Positions 48,359 to 57,927 of a DNA stretch of 64,000 nucleotides are shown here, in pieces. The translations under genes were made by a program, and so were the position numbers. Each line of letters starts with the position of its first letter. Positions within the stretch are counted from its first letter, which is position 1. Origin of the DNA: Bradyrhizobium sp. in8p8 (GTDB lineage Bacteria; Pseudomonadota; Alphaproteobacteria; Rhizobiales; Xanthobacteraceae). The stretch lies in the NCBI RefSeq assembly GCF_000426845.1, contig NZ_AUGD01000005.1:62001-126000 (forward strand), in the 5' to 3' direction. The notes under the pieces are model-generated. The model made no database searches. It was not told the origin of the DNA and saw nothing but the letters and a program-made list of their open reading frames with translations.

Positions 48359-51208
48359 TTAATTCAGCGCGTCGTTGAGCGCCGCATTGAGCGTCGCGAG
48401 ACCTTTCTTGAGCCCGCCCTTCAGGTGTACGCGCAGCGCGCGCCGGCCCCGCTCCGTGAGGACGTCGAAATCGCCGCGCGCCTGTGCCGCCTTGATGATT
48501 CCGAAGCTCGCCTTCTGGCCCGGCACCGGTAGGTCCTGGGCATCGTCCGCCGTGATCTGGAGAAAGACGCCGCTGTCGGGGCCCCCCTTGTAGGCCTGCC
48601 CTGTGGAGTGCAGAAAGCGCGGCCCGAACTCGGCACAGGTCGCAACGTGACGCTTCTCGCGCACCTCGAGGCGCATGGCCTGGAGCGCCTCGACCGTCGC
48701 CTTGTCGCGCGCGATGTAGCCGAGCAGGGCGACATAGTCGCCGTCGCCCGAACGCGACAGATGCGCCCTCAGCCAGGAGGTGAGATCGCCGTCGGCGCCG
48801 GCGGCCCGCAGCGCCGTGGCGTTGGCCTCGTCCGTGTAGAGATCTGCCTCCCTGGTGCTGATCACCGGCTGCTCTTCCGGCAGCGCCCCGGTCTTCTCGA
48901 AGGCGGTGGTGAGCTCGCGCGTCTTGATCTTGGCCGCCTCCACGTCCGGCTGGTCGAACGGGTTGATGCCGAGGATCGAGCCGGCGACCGCCGTCGCCAT
49001 CTCGAAGCGGAAGAACTCCTGGCCGAGATGCTCGATCGACTTCATGACGATGCGCACCACGGGATGACCGGCCGCCTCGATCGCGGCAAGCTTGGAATCG
49101 TGGGCGGCGTCCGCTTCGCCTTCGACGCGGATGTCGATGAAGAAGCGGTCGTTGCCGTAAACCGAGGGATCGCCCAGCGGCTCGCCATCGATCGGGATCA
49201 GGCCCTTGCCCTCCTTGCCGGTCGATTCCGCGATGAGCTGCTCGGCCCAGGCGCCGAAATCGGCCATCTTCTTCGAGGCCAGGATCGTCACCTTGTCGCG
49301 GCCGTCGAGCCCGGCCAACCCCATGGCAAGGCCAAGCTGCACGCCCGGGTTCTCGCTCGGCGGAACATCCGGCCCGCAGGAGCGGACCATCGCCAGCGCG
49401 TGCTTGACGAAGGTCTTCACGTCGATGCCGGCGGTCGCTGCCGGCACCAGGCCGAACGGCGAAAGCACGGAGTAGCGCCCGCCGATCGATGGCTCGCCAT
49501 GGAAGATGCGGGCGTAGTGCAGCTGCTTCGCCGCCTTCTCAAGCGACGAGCCGGGATCGGTCACCGCGATGAAGCGATGGCCGGTCTTCACCTTCGGCCC
49601 GACCGCCTGCGCGACGCGCTCGTGGAAATAGTCCTTCATCGCATTCGGCTCGGTGGTGCCGCCGGACTTGCTGGAGACGATGAACACGGTGTTGGCGATG
49701 TCGATCTTCGCCTCCATCGCGCGCACCTGCGCCGGGTCGGTGGAGTCAAGCACATGCAGCTTCGGGAAGCCCGGCTTCTTGCCGAAGGTCTCGGCCAGCA
49801 CCTCGGGCCCGAGACTCGATCCGCCCATGCCGAGCACCACGGCATCGGAGAACTTCTGCCCCTTCACGCGGCCGGCATAGTCCTCGTAATCGGCAATGTC
49901 GGCCTTGGCCGGGCTGTCGAGCCAGCCCAGCCATTTGTCCTCGTCTGCGCCGGTCCAGACCGACTTGTCACGCTGCCACAGCCGGCGGATCTTGGCTGAC
50001 GCCCGCCATTTCTCGGTGCTCTCAGCCAAGGCTTTGCCGAGGCCGTCCCCGAGCGAGAGCTCCTGGCGATCGAGCGCCGGCCCGAGCACGACGGCGCGCT
50101 TGTGGGCGACCGCCCCGTAGAGCTTGTCGGCGGCATCCGCAAACAGCTTGACGCCGTCCTTGACCAACTCTTCGGTGATCGTATCGAGCGAGATGCCCGA
50201 GCGCTCCAGCTCCTCGAGCACGCGCCTTGCGTCCTCGACATTCTCTTCCAGGCTGTCGCGCGGCTTGCCATGGTCGCGGAACGCATCCAGCGTTGCCGGC
50301 GGCACGGTGTTGATGGTGTCGGGGCCGATCAGCTCCTCGACATAGAGCACATCGCTGTAGTCCTTGTTCTTGGTGCCGGTGGAGGCCCAAAGCATGCGCT
50401 GCGGCCTGGCGCCTTTGGCGGCAAGCTTCTCCCAGCGAGGACCCGAGAACAGGCGCTTGTAGTCCTGGTAGGCCAGCTTGGCGTTGGCGATCGCGATCTT
50501 GCCCTTCAGCGCGGCGAGCCGTTCCTTCTCGGATGGATCGTTGGCGCGGGCGATCTTCTCGTCGAGCTGCTTGTCGACGACCGAATCGATGCGGCTGACG
50601 AAGAAGCTTGCCACGCTGGCGACATGCGAAGGATCGCCGCCGCCGGCAACGTATTTCTCGAGTCCGGCAATGTAGGCCTCAGCCACCTGGAGATAGACCG
50701 CCTTCGAGAACAACAGTGTAATGTTGATGCTGATGCCTTCGCCGATCAGCTGCTCGATCGCCGGCAGGCCCTCCGGCGTCGCCGGGACCTTCACCATCAG
50801 GTTCTTGCGATTGACGTCTTTCCAGAGCCGCCGTGCTTCGGTGACCGTGCCGGCGGTGTCCATGGCAAGATAGGGCGAGACTTCCAGGCTGACATAACCA
50901 TCGCCGCCCTTGAGACGGTCGTAGACCGGACGGAGCACGTCGGCGGCATTCTGGATGTCCTCGACCGCGACGGCCTCGAACAGGTCGGCAACCGTCCGGT
51001 CGCCGTGCTTCAGCGCCTTGCCGATCGGCGCGTCATACTCGTCGGAGCTGCCGATCGCCTTCTCGAAGATCGACGGATTGGAGGTGACGCCTTTGACGCC
51101 GTCGGTCTCGATCAGCCGCTTCAGGTCGCCCTTGGCGATGAAGCCGCGGGCAAGGAAGTCCAGCCAGACGGCTTGGCCGTGCTTTTCCAGTTCTTTGACG
51201 GGATTCAT
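48359..51208 (-). CDS. Bifunctional transaldolase / glucose-6-phosphate isomerase
   Basis: 949 residues. Residues 1 to about 365 are a transaldolase with VTSNPSIFEKAIG and the Schiff-base Lys140 in NLMVKVPATPEG; about 375-949 is a phosphoglucose isomerase with FIVSSKSGGTTEPNAM and FGEWAEQL-like and GQEFFRFEMATAVAG segments. The two proteins are usually separate genes (tal and pgi); the fusion is known from rhizobia and actinobacteria-like operons and links the two ends of the pentose-phosphate cycle. It heads the minus-strand operon gnd-zwf-pgl-gntK-HAD. Confidence 0.94.
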   Translation of the reverse strand: MNPVKELEKHGQAVWLDFLARGFIAKGDLKRLIETDGVKGVTSNPSIFEKAIGSSDEYDAPIGKALKHGDRTVADLFEAVAVEDIQNAADVLRPVYDRLKGGDGYVSLEVSPYLAMDTAGTVTEARRLWKDVNRKNLMVKVPATPEGLPAIEQLIGEGISINITLLFSKAVYLQVAEAYIAGLEKYVAGGGDPSHVASVASFFVSRIDSVVDKQLDEKIARANDPSEKERLAALKGKIAIANAKLAYQDYKRLFSGPRWEKLAAKGARPQRMLWASTGTKNKDYSDVLYVEELIGPDTINTVPPATLDAFRDHGKPRDSLEENVEDARRVLEELERSGISLDTITEELVKDGVKLFADAADKLYGAVAHKRAVVLGPALDRQELSLGDGLGKALAESTEKWRASAKIRRLWQRDKSVWTGADEDKWLGWLDSPAKADIADYEDYAGRVKGQKFSDAVVLGMGGSSLGPEVLAETFGKKPGFPKLHVLDSTDPAQVRAMEAKIDIANTVFIVSSKSGGTTEPNAMKDYFHERVAQAVGPKVKTGHRFIAVTDPGSSLEKAAKQLHYARIFHGEPSIGGRYSVLSPFGLVPAATAGIDVKTFVKHALAMVRSCGPDVPPSENPGVQLGLAMGLAGLDGRDKVTILASKKMADFGAWAEQLIAESTGKEGKGLIPIDGEPLGDPSVYGNDRFFIDIRVEGEADAAHDSKLAAIEAAGHPVVRIVMKSIEHLGQEFFRFEMATAVAGSILGINPFDQPDVEAAKIKTRELTTAFEKTGALPEEQPVISTREADLYTDEANATALRAAGADGDLTSWLRAHLSRSGDGDYVALLGYIARDKATVEALQAMRLEVREKRHVATCAEFGPRFLHSTGQAYKGGPDSGVFLQITADDAQDLPVPGQKASFGIIKAAQARGDFDVLTERGRRALRVHLKGGLKKGLATLNAALNDALN

Positions 51209-51534
51209 GATGCTTCTTTATCTCCAAGCCTGCGGCGAGGGGTTTCCGCGCCGGTCCTGACGCGCTATCCTCTAACTTACATGCTCCCGGGAGGGAACCA
51301 ATCAAGGGTGTGGGAGTCATACCCTCCAGTGTAACTCCGTCGCGATCATGGCGATCCAGGCGGCAGTGGCTGTGTTGCGTAAGGGTCGTTGTCCGCGAGG
51401 ACGCGGCCGAAGTCCCTTGCGTAGCGCCGGCCGCCTCGCCTCGTCAGCCAGCGGTTGCGTGGAGTGCCAGCGACGGATTTTGGATTCGCCGTCGCAGAAT
51501 GGCTCGGTCGCGAATGGCCGTGCTGGGGGAGAGC
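51209..51534. other. Intergenic region between tal-pgi and a divergent membrane-protein gene
   Basis: 326 bp with no supported gene. It includes the palindrome CTCCCGGGAG at 51284-51293 and a GGAAC at 51294, whose downstream partner reads AGTC, not GTT. Promoters for the carbon operon must be here but were not resolved. Confidence 0.5.
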
Positions 51535-52164
51535 ATGCAGGCCCACAAGGAAGGTTTGGCGTTCGCCGTCGCCAACAGCCCGCAAGCGGCTGGGTCGGCG
51601 GCCGGCATCGACGCCTCCCGCGACCTCGAAATCCCGCGTTGCGTGATGCAGTTGCGGCTGCTGGTCGCGGCAGGGTTCGCGATGACACTGCTCAGTGCAA
51701 GCCTTGCCTTCGACTGGTGGGATGGCTTCGGCGACTATGACAAGAGCGTCGGCTATGCCGGCGTCGTGCTGTTCGGCCTCGTGACGGCGTGCCTGATCTG
51801 GATGCTTCCCGCCGAACGAGGGGCTGTGGTGGTCGTCACTCCCTACGGCATCCGCGATCTTCGCATTGGCAATGAATTTCTGCTGTGGGAGTCGATCGAG
51901 GAGATTTCGGCCGAAGAGTGCCGCGGCCACAAGGCGATCGCGCTGACGCCCACGCCGGCGTTGCGGCACCAGCTGCGCGCCATCCCAACCCTGGCCAGCT
52001 ATGCGCAGAACGGCCGCATTGTCATCCGCTCGGAGGGCCTGGCGACCGATTTTGAGACATTGCTGCGCGCTTGCCGCGACTGCCACGCTTCCAGCAGCGC
52101 GCGCACTGCATTGCAGCAGGATGATGAACGCGGCGGGCAAGGCTTCGCCGTACAAGTGTCATAA
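51535..52164 (+). CDS. Membrane protein with STM3941-like features, hypothetical
   Basis: 209 residues from the ATG at 51535 (GGGGGAG upstream). Two membrane helices (about residues 38-60 and 68-90) are followed by a cytoplasmic domain with VVVVTPYGIRDLRIGNEFLLWESIEEIS, a layout like the two-helix plus PH-like domain of uncharacterised STM3941 proteins. Longer in-frame starts from 51310 lack a ribosome site. Function unknown. Confidence 0.65.
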   Translation: MQAHKEGLAFAVANSPQAAGSAAGIDASRDLEIPRCVMQLRLLVAAGFAMTLLSASLAFDWWDGFGDYDKSVGYAGVVLFGLVTACLIWMLPAERGAVVVVTPYGIRDLRIGNEFLLWESIEEISAEECRGHKAIALTPTPALRHQLRAIPTLASYAQNGRIVIRSEGLATDFETLLRACRDCHASSSARTALQQDDERGGQGFAVQVS

Positions 52165-52462
52165 CATCGCCGCTCCGGCATCGCTATGCTGCATTGCCGG
52201 ATGAAGACATTCCCCGGTAAGGCCCGGATGTTGCGACCAAGTGACATTTTCTGGAAATGAGCCAATATAGACATAGATTCGCACAAATTACAGGCATGTG
52301 CCTGTTCGTAACTCATGGAGTGCCTACGTTGTGCGTTGCGTCGTGTTGGCGCCCGGGTGTCCAATGATCGTCATGTGCTCACGCTGATTCGAAACGGCCT
52401 GAGGAACGGTCCGGTAACTGCTTTCGTTTCAGCTTGTAGCGGAACTCACGCGGAGAGGGATC
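52165..52462 (+). other. Long leader/promoter region of prkA
   Basis: 298 bp without a gene. It holds an AT-richer patch near 52250-52300 and an EcfG-like promoter at 52403-52428. No terminator or RNA gene was recognised. Confidence 0.55.
52403..52428 (+). promoter_or_regulatory. Candidate sigma-EcfG (general stress) promoter of prkA
   Basis: GGAAC at 52403-52407, a 17-bp spacer and the preferred CGTT at 52425-52428 match the EcfG consensus exactly. Transcription would start about 25-30 nt before the prkA ATG at 52463. Confidence 0.65.
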
Positions 52463-54406
52463 ATGTACAACGATTCTCTATTCAACGCTTTCGCTCGGTC
52501 GTTCGAGGCGAGAAGCCAGCACGACATGTCGATGGCGGAATATCTGGAATCGTGTCGAAGCGATCCCATGAAATACGCGAACGCGGCCGAACGACTGCTA
52601 GCGGCGATCGGTGAGCCTCAGACGATTGACACGGCCAAGGACCCACGCCTTGGCCGTATTTTTTTGAACCGCACGATCCGCACCTATCCGGCCTTCGCCG
52701 GCTTCTACGGCATGGAAGAAACCATCGAGCGCATCGTCGGTTTCTTCCGCCACGCCGCGCAAGGCCTGGAGGAGCGCAAGCAGATTCTTTATCTGCTCGG
52801 CCCGGTCGGCGGCGGCAAATCCTCGCTCGCCGAGCGGCTGAAGTCGCTGATGGAAGTGCATCCGATCTACGTGCTCAAGGCCGGCGACGAACTCTCGCCC
52901 GTGTTCGAGAGCCCGCTCAGCCTGTTCGATCCCGATCAGCTCGGCCCGATGCTGGAGGAGAAGTACGGCATTCCGCGCCGCCGTCTCACCGGCTTGATGA
53001 GCCCGTGGTGCTACAAGCGGCTCGAGGCCTTCGGCGGCGACATCTCCCAGTTCCGCGTTGCAAAGATCCAGCCGTCGCGGCTGCGTCAGGTCGCAATCGC
53101 CAAGACCGAGCCCGGTGACGAGAACAACCAGGACATCTCGTCGCTGGTGGGCAAGGTCGACATCCGCAAGCTCGAGACTTACGCCCAGAACGATCCCGAC
53201 GCCTACAGCTATTCCGGCGGCCTCAACCGCGCCAACCAGGGCGTGCTCGAGTTCGTCGAAATGTTCAAGGCGCCGATCAAGATGCTGCATCCGCTGCTGA
53301 CGGCGACGCAGGAAGGCAACTACATCGGCACCGAGAACATCGGCGCGATTCCCTTTACCGGCGTGATCCTGGCGCACTCCAACGAAGCGGAGTGGGCGAG
53401 CTTCAAGGCCAACAAGAACAACGAAGCTTTCATCGACCGCATCTGCGTCATCAAGGTGCCTTACTGCCTCAGGGTCACCGAGGAGCAGAAGATCTACGAG
53501 AAGCTGATTCAGGGCTCCGAGCTCGCGGCGGCCCCGTGCGCGCCGTCGACGCTGGAGACGCTGGCGCGGTTCTCGGTGATGTCGCGCCTGCGCAAGCACG
53601 AGAACTCCACCCTGTTCGCCAAGATGCGGGTCTACGACGGCGAGAGCCTGAAGGAATCCGATCCGAAGGCGCGCAGCGTCCAGGAATATCGGGACGCCGC
53701 CGGCGTCGACGAGGGCATGGACGGCGTTTCGACCCGCTTTGCCTTCAAGATCCTGGCTGCGACCTTCAACCACGATCCGCAGGAGGTCGCGGCCGACGCC
53801 GTGCACCTGATGTACGCGCTGGAGCAGGCGATCCGCCGCGAGCAGCTGCCGGAGGAGACCGAGAAACGCTATCTCGAATTCATCAAGGCCGAGCTGGCGC
53901 CGCGCTATGCCGAGTTCATCGGCAACGAGATCCAGAAGGCCTATCTGGAATCCTACTCGGACTACGGCCAGAACCTGTTCGATCGCTACGTCGACTATGC
54001 CGACGCCTGGATCGAGGACCAGGACTTCAAGGATCCCGACACCGGCCAGCTGCTCGATCGCGAGCTTTTGAACCAGGAGCTGACCAAAATCGAGAAGCCG
54101 GCGGGCATTGCCAACCCCAAGGACTTCCGCAACGAGGTCGTCAAATTCTCGTTACGGTCGCGGGCCCAGAACGGCGGCAAGAATCCGACCTGGACCTCCT
54201 ACGAGAAGATTCGCGATGTGATCGAAAAGCGGATATTCTCCCAGGTGGAGGACCTGCTTCCGGTCATCTCCTTCGGGTCGAAGAAGGACGGCGAGACGGA
54301 GAAGAAGCATGGCGAGTTCGTCGCACGCATGGTGGAGCGCGGCTACACCGAGCGCCAGGTTCGCCGGCTCGTCGAATGGTACATGCGCGTGAAGCAGGCC
54401 GGCTGA
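52463..54406 (+). CDS. prkA: Serine protein kinase PrkA (YeaG-like)
   Basis: 647 residues. An AAA-type domain with Walker A at 113-120 (GPVGGGKS) and a C-terminal kinase-like PrkA domain (KNPTWTSYEKIRDVIEKRI, GYTERQVRRLVEWYMRVK) give the full-length family pattern. In E. coli the orthologue YeaG acts in nitrogen and sustained-stress responses. GGAGAGG before the ATG at 52463 and an EcfG-like promoter indicate stress control. The vWA and SpoVR genes follow, an arrangement conserved widely. Confidence 0.96.
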   Translation: MYNDSLFNAFARSFEARSQHDMSMAEYLESCRSDPMKYANAAERLLAAIGEPQTIDTAKDPRLGRIFLNRTIRTYPAFAGFYGMEETIERIVGFFRHAAQGLEERKQILYLLGPVGGGKSSLAERLKSLMEVHPIYVLKAGDELSPVFESPLSLFDPDQLGPMLEEKYGIPRRRLTGLMSPWCYKRLEAFGGDISQFRVAKIQPSRLRQVAIAKTEPGDENNQDISSLVGKVDIRKLETYAQNDPDAYSYSGGLNRANQGVLEFVEMFKAPIKMLHPLLTATQEGNYIGTENIGAIPFTGVILAHSNEAEWASFKANKNNEAFIDRICVIKVPYCLRVTEEQKIYEKLIQGSELAAAPCAPSTLETLARFSVMSRLRKHENSTLFAKMRVYDGESLKESDPKARSVQEYRDAAGVDEGMDGVSTRFAFKILAATFNHDPQEVAADAVHLMYALEQAIRREQLPEETEKRYLEFIKAELAPRYAEFIGNEIQKAYLESYSDYGQNLFDRYVDYADAWIEDQDFKDPDTGQLLDRELLNQELTKIEKPAGIANPKDFRNEVVKFSLRSRAQNGGKNPTWTSYEKIRDVIEKRIFSQVEDLLPVISFGSKKDGETEKKHGEFVARMVERGYTERQVRRLVEWYMRVKQAG

Positions 54407-54430
54407 GACGGATGGGAGGCGAATGGTAAA

Positions 54431-55714
54431 GTGCCCATTCACATCATTGACAGGCGCCTGAATCCGGGCGGCAAGAGTCTTGAGAACCGCCAGCGGTTCT
54501 TGCGTCGGGCCAAGTCCCTGGTGCAGGGCGCCGTCAAGAAGACCTCGCAGGAACGCGACATCAAGGATGTCCTGGAGGGTGGTGAGGTCACGATCCCGCT
54601 CGACGGCATGCATGAGCCGCGCTTTCGCCGTGAGGGCGGAACGCGGGACATGGTCCTGCCCGGCAACAAGAAGTTCATCGAAGGCGACTATCTCCAGCGT
54701 TCGGGACAGGGCAGCGCCAAGAGTTCCGGCCCAGGCGAGGGCGACAGCGAGGACGCCTTTCGTTTCGTGCTGAGTCGTGACGAGTTCGTCGATCTCTTCC
54801 TCGACGATCTCGAGCTGCCCGATCTCGCCAAGCGCAAGATCGCGCAGACCGAGAGCGAGGGCATCCAGCGTGCCGGCTACACGACCTCAGGCTCGCCCGC
54901 CAACATCTCGGTGAGCCGGACGGTGAAGCTAGCGCTTGCCCGCCGCATCGCGCTCAAGCGTCCCCGCAAGGAGGAGATCGAGGAGCTGGAAGCCGCGATC
55001 GCCGCTTGCGAGGACGAGGACGAGCGCACCGAGCTGGTGGCTCAGCTCGAAAGACTCAAGGCGAAGTCCAGGCGCATTCCCTTCATCGATCCGCTCGACA
55101 TCCGCTACCGTCGTTTCGAGACGGTGCCGAGGCCCGTCGCACAGGCCGTGATGTTCTGTCTGATGGACGTGTCCGGCTCGATGTCCGAGCACATGAAGGA
55201 CCTGGCGAAACGCTTCTACATGCTGCTCTACGTGTTCCTGAAGCGGCGCTACAAGCATGTCGAGATCGTCTTCATCCGCCATACCGACCGCGCGGAGGAG
55301 GTGGACGAGCAGACCTTCTTCTACGGTCCGGCCTCGGGCGGCACGCTGGTCTCCAGCGCGCTGCAGGCGATGCACGAGATCGTGCGCGAGCGCTTCAATC
55401 CGTCGGACTGGAATATCTACGCCGCGCAGGCTTCGGACGGCGACAATTCCTATTCCGACGGCGAGCTCACCGGCATGCTGCTGACCGACAAGATCCTGCC
55501 GGTCTGCCAGTTCTTCGCCTATCTCGAGGTCGGAGAATCCGGCGGCAGCGCCTTCGATCTCTCCGATTCCTCGCTGTGGTCGCTTTACGAGCGCCTGCGC
55601 AACAGCGGCGCACCGCTCTCGATGCGCAAGGTCTCCGAACGCAGCGAGATCTTTCCGGTGTTCCACGATCTGTTCCAGCGCCGCGAAACTGCTCAGGAGA
55701 AAGCCGCTCCATGA
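54431..55714 (+). CDS. yeaH: DUF444 / YeaH family protein with von Willebrand A-like domain
   Basis: 427 residues. The N-terminal half is charged and contains DRRLNPGGKSLENRQRFLRR; the C-terminal half carries a vWA-type metal site at MDVSGSM (245-251, with Asp246, Ser248 and Ser250). The protein partners with PrkA in conserved operons; the metal-ion site suggests protein-protein binding. A GTG start at 54431 is used, with GGAGGCG 10 nt upstream. The stop overlaps the SpoVR start by ATGA. Confidence 0.93.
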   Translation: MPIHIIDRRLNPGGKSLENRQRFLRRAKSLVQGAVKKTSQERDIKDVLEGGEVTIPLDGMHEPRFRREGGTRDMVLPGNKKFIEGDYLQRSGQGSAKSSGPGEGDSEDAFRFVLSRDEFVDLFLDDLELPDLAKRKIAQTESEGIQRAGYTTSGSPANISVSRTVKLALARRIALKRPRKEEIEELEAAIAACEDEDERTELVAQLERLKAKSRRIPFIDPLDIRYRRFETVPRPVAQAVMFCLMDVSGSMSEHMKDLAKRFYMLLYVFLKRRYKHVEIVFIRHTDRAEEVDEQTFFYGPASGGTLVSSALQAMHEIVRERFNPSDWNIYAAQASDGDNSYSDGELTGMLLTDKILPVCQFFAYLEVGESGGSAFDLSDSSLWSLYERLRNSGAPLSMRKVSERSEIFPVFHDLFQRRETAQEKAAP

Positions 55715-57249
55715 CGGAACATTTGTTCGAAGGCGCCGATTGGGACTTCCACACCTTGCAGCGCATCACGGATGCCTGCGAGGAGGTGGCGTTGAAGGAT
55801 CTCGGGCTCGACGTCTATCCGAACCAGATCGAGGTCATCACGGCCGAGCAGATGCTGGACGCATACTCGTCGGTCGGCATGCCCTTGTTCTACAAGCACT
55901 GGTCGTTCGGCAAGCATTTCGCGTTTCACGAGGCGTCCTACCGCAAGGGCCTGATGGGGCTCGCCTATGAGATCGTGATCAATTCCTCGCCCTGCATCTC
56001 CTACCTCATGGAGGAGAACACGGCGACGATGCAGACGCTGGTGATCGCGCATGCCGCCTTCGGCCACAATCATTTCTTCAAGAACAATTATCTGTTCAAG
56101 CAGTGGACGGACGCCGACGGCATCCTGGATTATCTCGACTTCGCCAAGAACTACGTCATGCAGTGCGAGGAGCGCTACGGCCGCATCGAGGTCGAGCGCA
56201 CGCTCGATGCCGCGCATGCGCTGATGTCGCACGGCATCGACCGTTATCCCGGCAAGAAGAAGCTCGATCTGCGGGCCGAGGAGAAGCGGGCAGGGCGCCG
56301 CCGCCAGCACGAGGAGGAGGTCTTCAACGATCTCTGGCGCACGGTGCCCAAGGGCGCGGCCAAGAGCCGGTCCACCCTGAGCATCGAACGCCGCCGCAAG
56401 CTGCTCGGCCTGCCGCAGGAGAATCTGCTCTATTTCCTGGAGAAGAGCGCGCCGCGGCTGGCGCCCTGGCAGCGCGAGCTGCTCCGCATCGTCCGCCACA
56501 TCGCGCAATATTTCTACCCGCAGAGCCAGACCAAGGTGATGAACGAGGGGACGGCGACTTACGTCCACTATCGCATCATGACCAAGCTGCACGAGCAGGG
56601 CCGCATCACCGACGGCAACTTCCTCGAATTCCTGGGATCGCACACCAACGTGGTGTTCCAGCCCGAATTCGACGATCCTCGCTTCTCCGGCTTCAACCCC
56701 TACGCACTGGGCTTTGCCGTGATGCAGGACATCGAGCGCATCGTCACCAATCCCGAGGACGAGGACCGCGAGTGGTTCCCCGACATCGCCGGCACGAACG
56801 ACGTCATGGGCGTGCTGCGCGACGTCTGGGCCAATTACCGCGACGAGAGCTTCATCGGGCAGTTCCTGAGCCCGAAGCTGATGCGGCATTTCCGCATGTT
56901 CCATCTGCATGACGATCCCGAGGAGCGCGCCGGAATCCGCGTCGATGCCATCCACGACGAGCGCGGTTTCCGCCGGGTGCGGCGCGAACTGGCGCGGCAG
57001 CACGATGTCGGCTACATCGATGCCAATATCGAGGTGGTCGACGTCGATCTCTCCGGCGACCGCCGGCTGATCCTGCATCACCACGTCATCAAGGGCGCGC
57101 AGCTCAACGAAACGGACGCCAAGCGGGTGCTCCAGCATCTCGCCGATCTCTGGACCTACGACGTCGCGCTGATCGAGGTCGATGCCAACGACAAGGTCCT
57201 GCGCGAATACGTCGTCAGCCCGCGCCCGATCCCGGCCGCGGTGGCTTGA
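55711..57249 (+). CDS. SpoVR family protein (YcgB-like)
   Basis: 512 residues, the family length. ADWDFHTLQRITDACEEVAL and YPNQIEVITAEQMLDAYSSV open the protein, HWSFGKHF and FGHNHFFKNNYLF are typical central blocks, and NEGTATYVHYRIMT and FVVDVDLSGDRRL-like segments follow. SpoVR was named for a role in Bacillus spore cortex formation, but in non-sporing bacteria its role is unknown beyond its association with PrkA and YeaH. Its ATG overlaps the previous stop. Confidence 0.95.
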   Translation: MTEHLFEGADWDFHTLQRITDACEEVALKDLGLDVYPNQIEVITAEQMLDAYSSVGMPLFYKHWSFGKHFAFHEASYRKGLMGLAYEIVINSSPCISYLMEENTATMQTLVIAHAAFGHNHFFKNNYLFKQWTDADGILDYLDFAKNYVMQCEERYGRIEVERTLDAAHALMSHGIDRYPGKKKLDLRAEEKRAGRRRQHEEEVFNDLWRTVPKGAAKSRSTLSIERRRKLLGLPQENLLYFLEKSAPRLAPWQRELLRIVRHIAQYFYPQSQTKVMNEGTATYVHYRIMTKLHEQGRITDGNFLEFLGSHTNVVFQPEFDDPRFSGFNPYALGFAVMQDIERIVTNPEDEDREWFPDIAGTNDVMGVLRDVWANYRDESFIGQFLSPKLMRHFRMFHLHDDPEERAGIRVDAIHDERGFRRVRRELARQHDVGYIDANIEVVDVDLSGDRRLILHHHVIKGAQLNETDAKRVLQHLADLWTYDVALIEVDANDKVLREYVVSPRPIPAAVA

Positions 57250-57290
57250 GGCCGCTGACCTTGAACAATGGGGTGAGATGCACGTCCGCG

Positions 57291-57432
57291 CGCCCTCTCC
57301 CCTTGCGGGAGGGGGCAGCGATGTCGGTTAGCACAAGCTCGCTCGGGTGAGGGGTACGTCTCCGCGCATTCTCGTGTCGAGAGAGACCTCTCATCCGGCG
57401 CTTCGCACCACCTTCTCCCGCAAGGGGAGTCC
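57291..57432. repeat. Palindromic repeat, second family (CTCCCCTTGCGGGAG)
   Basis: CTCCCCTTGCGGGAG (57297-57311) and CTCCCGCAAGGGGAG (57415-57429) are exact reverse complements about 100 bp apart, with GGTGAGGGG between. This is a different repeat family from the other elements and lies between convergent genes. Confidence 0.8.
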
Positions 57433-57475
57433 CACAGGGGAGAAGCAAGGAGTGTGCGGCCGCTTGGCGGCTGTT

Positions 57476-57916
57476 CTAGACAGCTCGCTTCTTCCCCGGC
57501 TTCTTCTTCGATCCATTCAAGTCCACCGCCGCGCGGATCAGCGCCTTCAGCGCCTCCTCGTTGATCTTCCCGCCCTCGCGAATGTCGATCGCGCGCCGCA
57601 CATTGCCGTCGAGGCTGGCATTGAACAGATCAGCCGGATCCTCCAGCGCCGCGCCCCTGGCAAAGGTCAGCTTCACCACGTCCTTGTAAGTCTCGCCGGT
57701 GCAGATGATGCCGTCGTGCTCCCAGACGGGAACGCCGCGCCATTTCCACTCCTCGATGACGTCGGGATCAGCCTGCTTGATCAGGCCGCGGACCCGCCCC
57801 AGCATCTCGCCGCGCCAGTCGCCGAGCTCCTTGATCCTGCCGTCGATCAGCTTGGAGGGGGAGGCCTGCTTCGTGTCCTTCGTGCGTGCCTTCTTCAACG
57901 TCACAGCCGTTTTCAT
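57476..57916 (-). CDS. DUF1801 domain-containing protein
   Basis: 146 residues. A basic N-terminus precedes the DUF1801 core, with ADPDVIEEWKWRGVPVWEHD, GIICTGETYKDVVKLTFARG and a lysine-rich C-terminus. The family is found widely beside ArsR regulators and SRPBCC proteins, as here, but has no defined activity. GAGGCGAGA precedes the ATG at 57916. It is the last gene of the ArsR operon, 11 bp after the small membrane protein. Confidence 0.88.
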   Translation of the reverse strand: MKTAVTLKKARTKDTKQASPSKLIDGRIKELGDWRGEMLGRVRGLIKQADPDVIEEWKWRGVPVWEHDGIICTGETYKDVVKLTFARGAALEDPADLFNASLDGNVRRAIDIREGGKINEEALKALIRAAVDLNGSKKKPGKKRAV

Positions 57917-57927
57917 TCTCGCCTCGT

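Noticed and set aside
51294..51318. EcfG-like promoter ahead of the membrane-protein gene at 51535
   Set aside because: GGAAC is followed at 16 bp by AGTC instead of GTT, and it lies more than 200 bp from the start.
52315..52340. Sigma-54 promoter for prkA (TGGAGTGCC...TTGTGC)
   Set aside because: The -24/-12 spacing and the GG/GC doublets do not fit TGGCAC-N5-TTGC.
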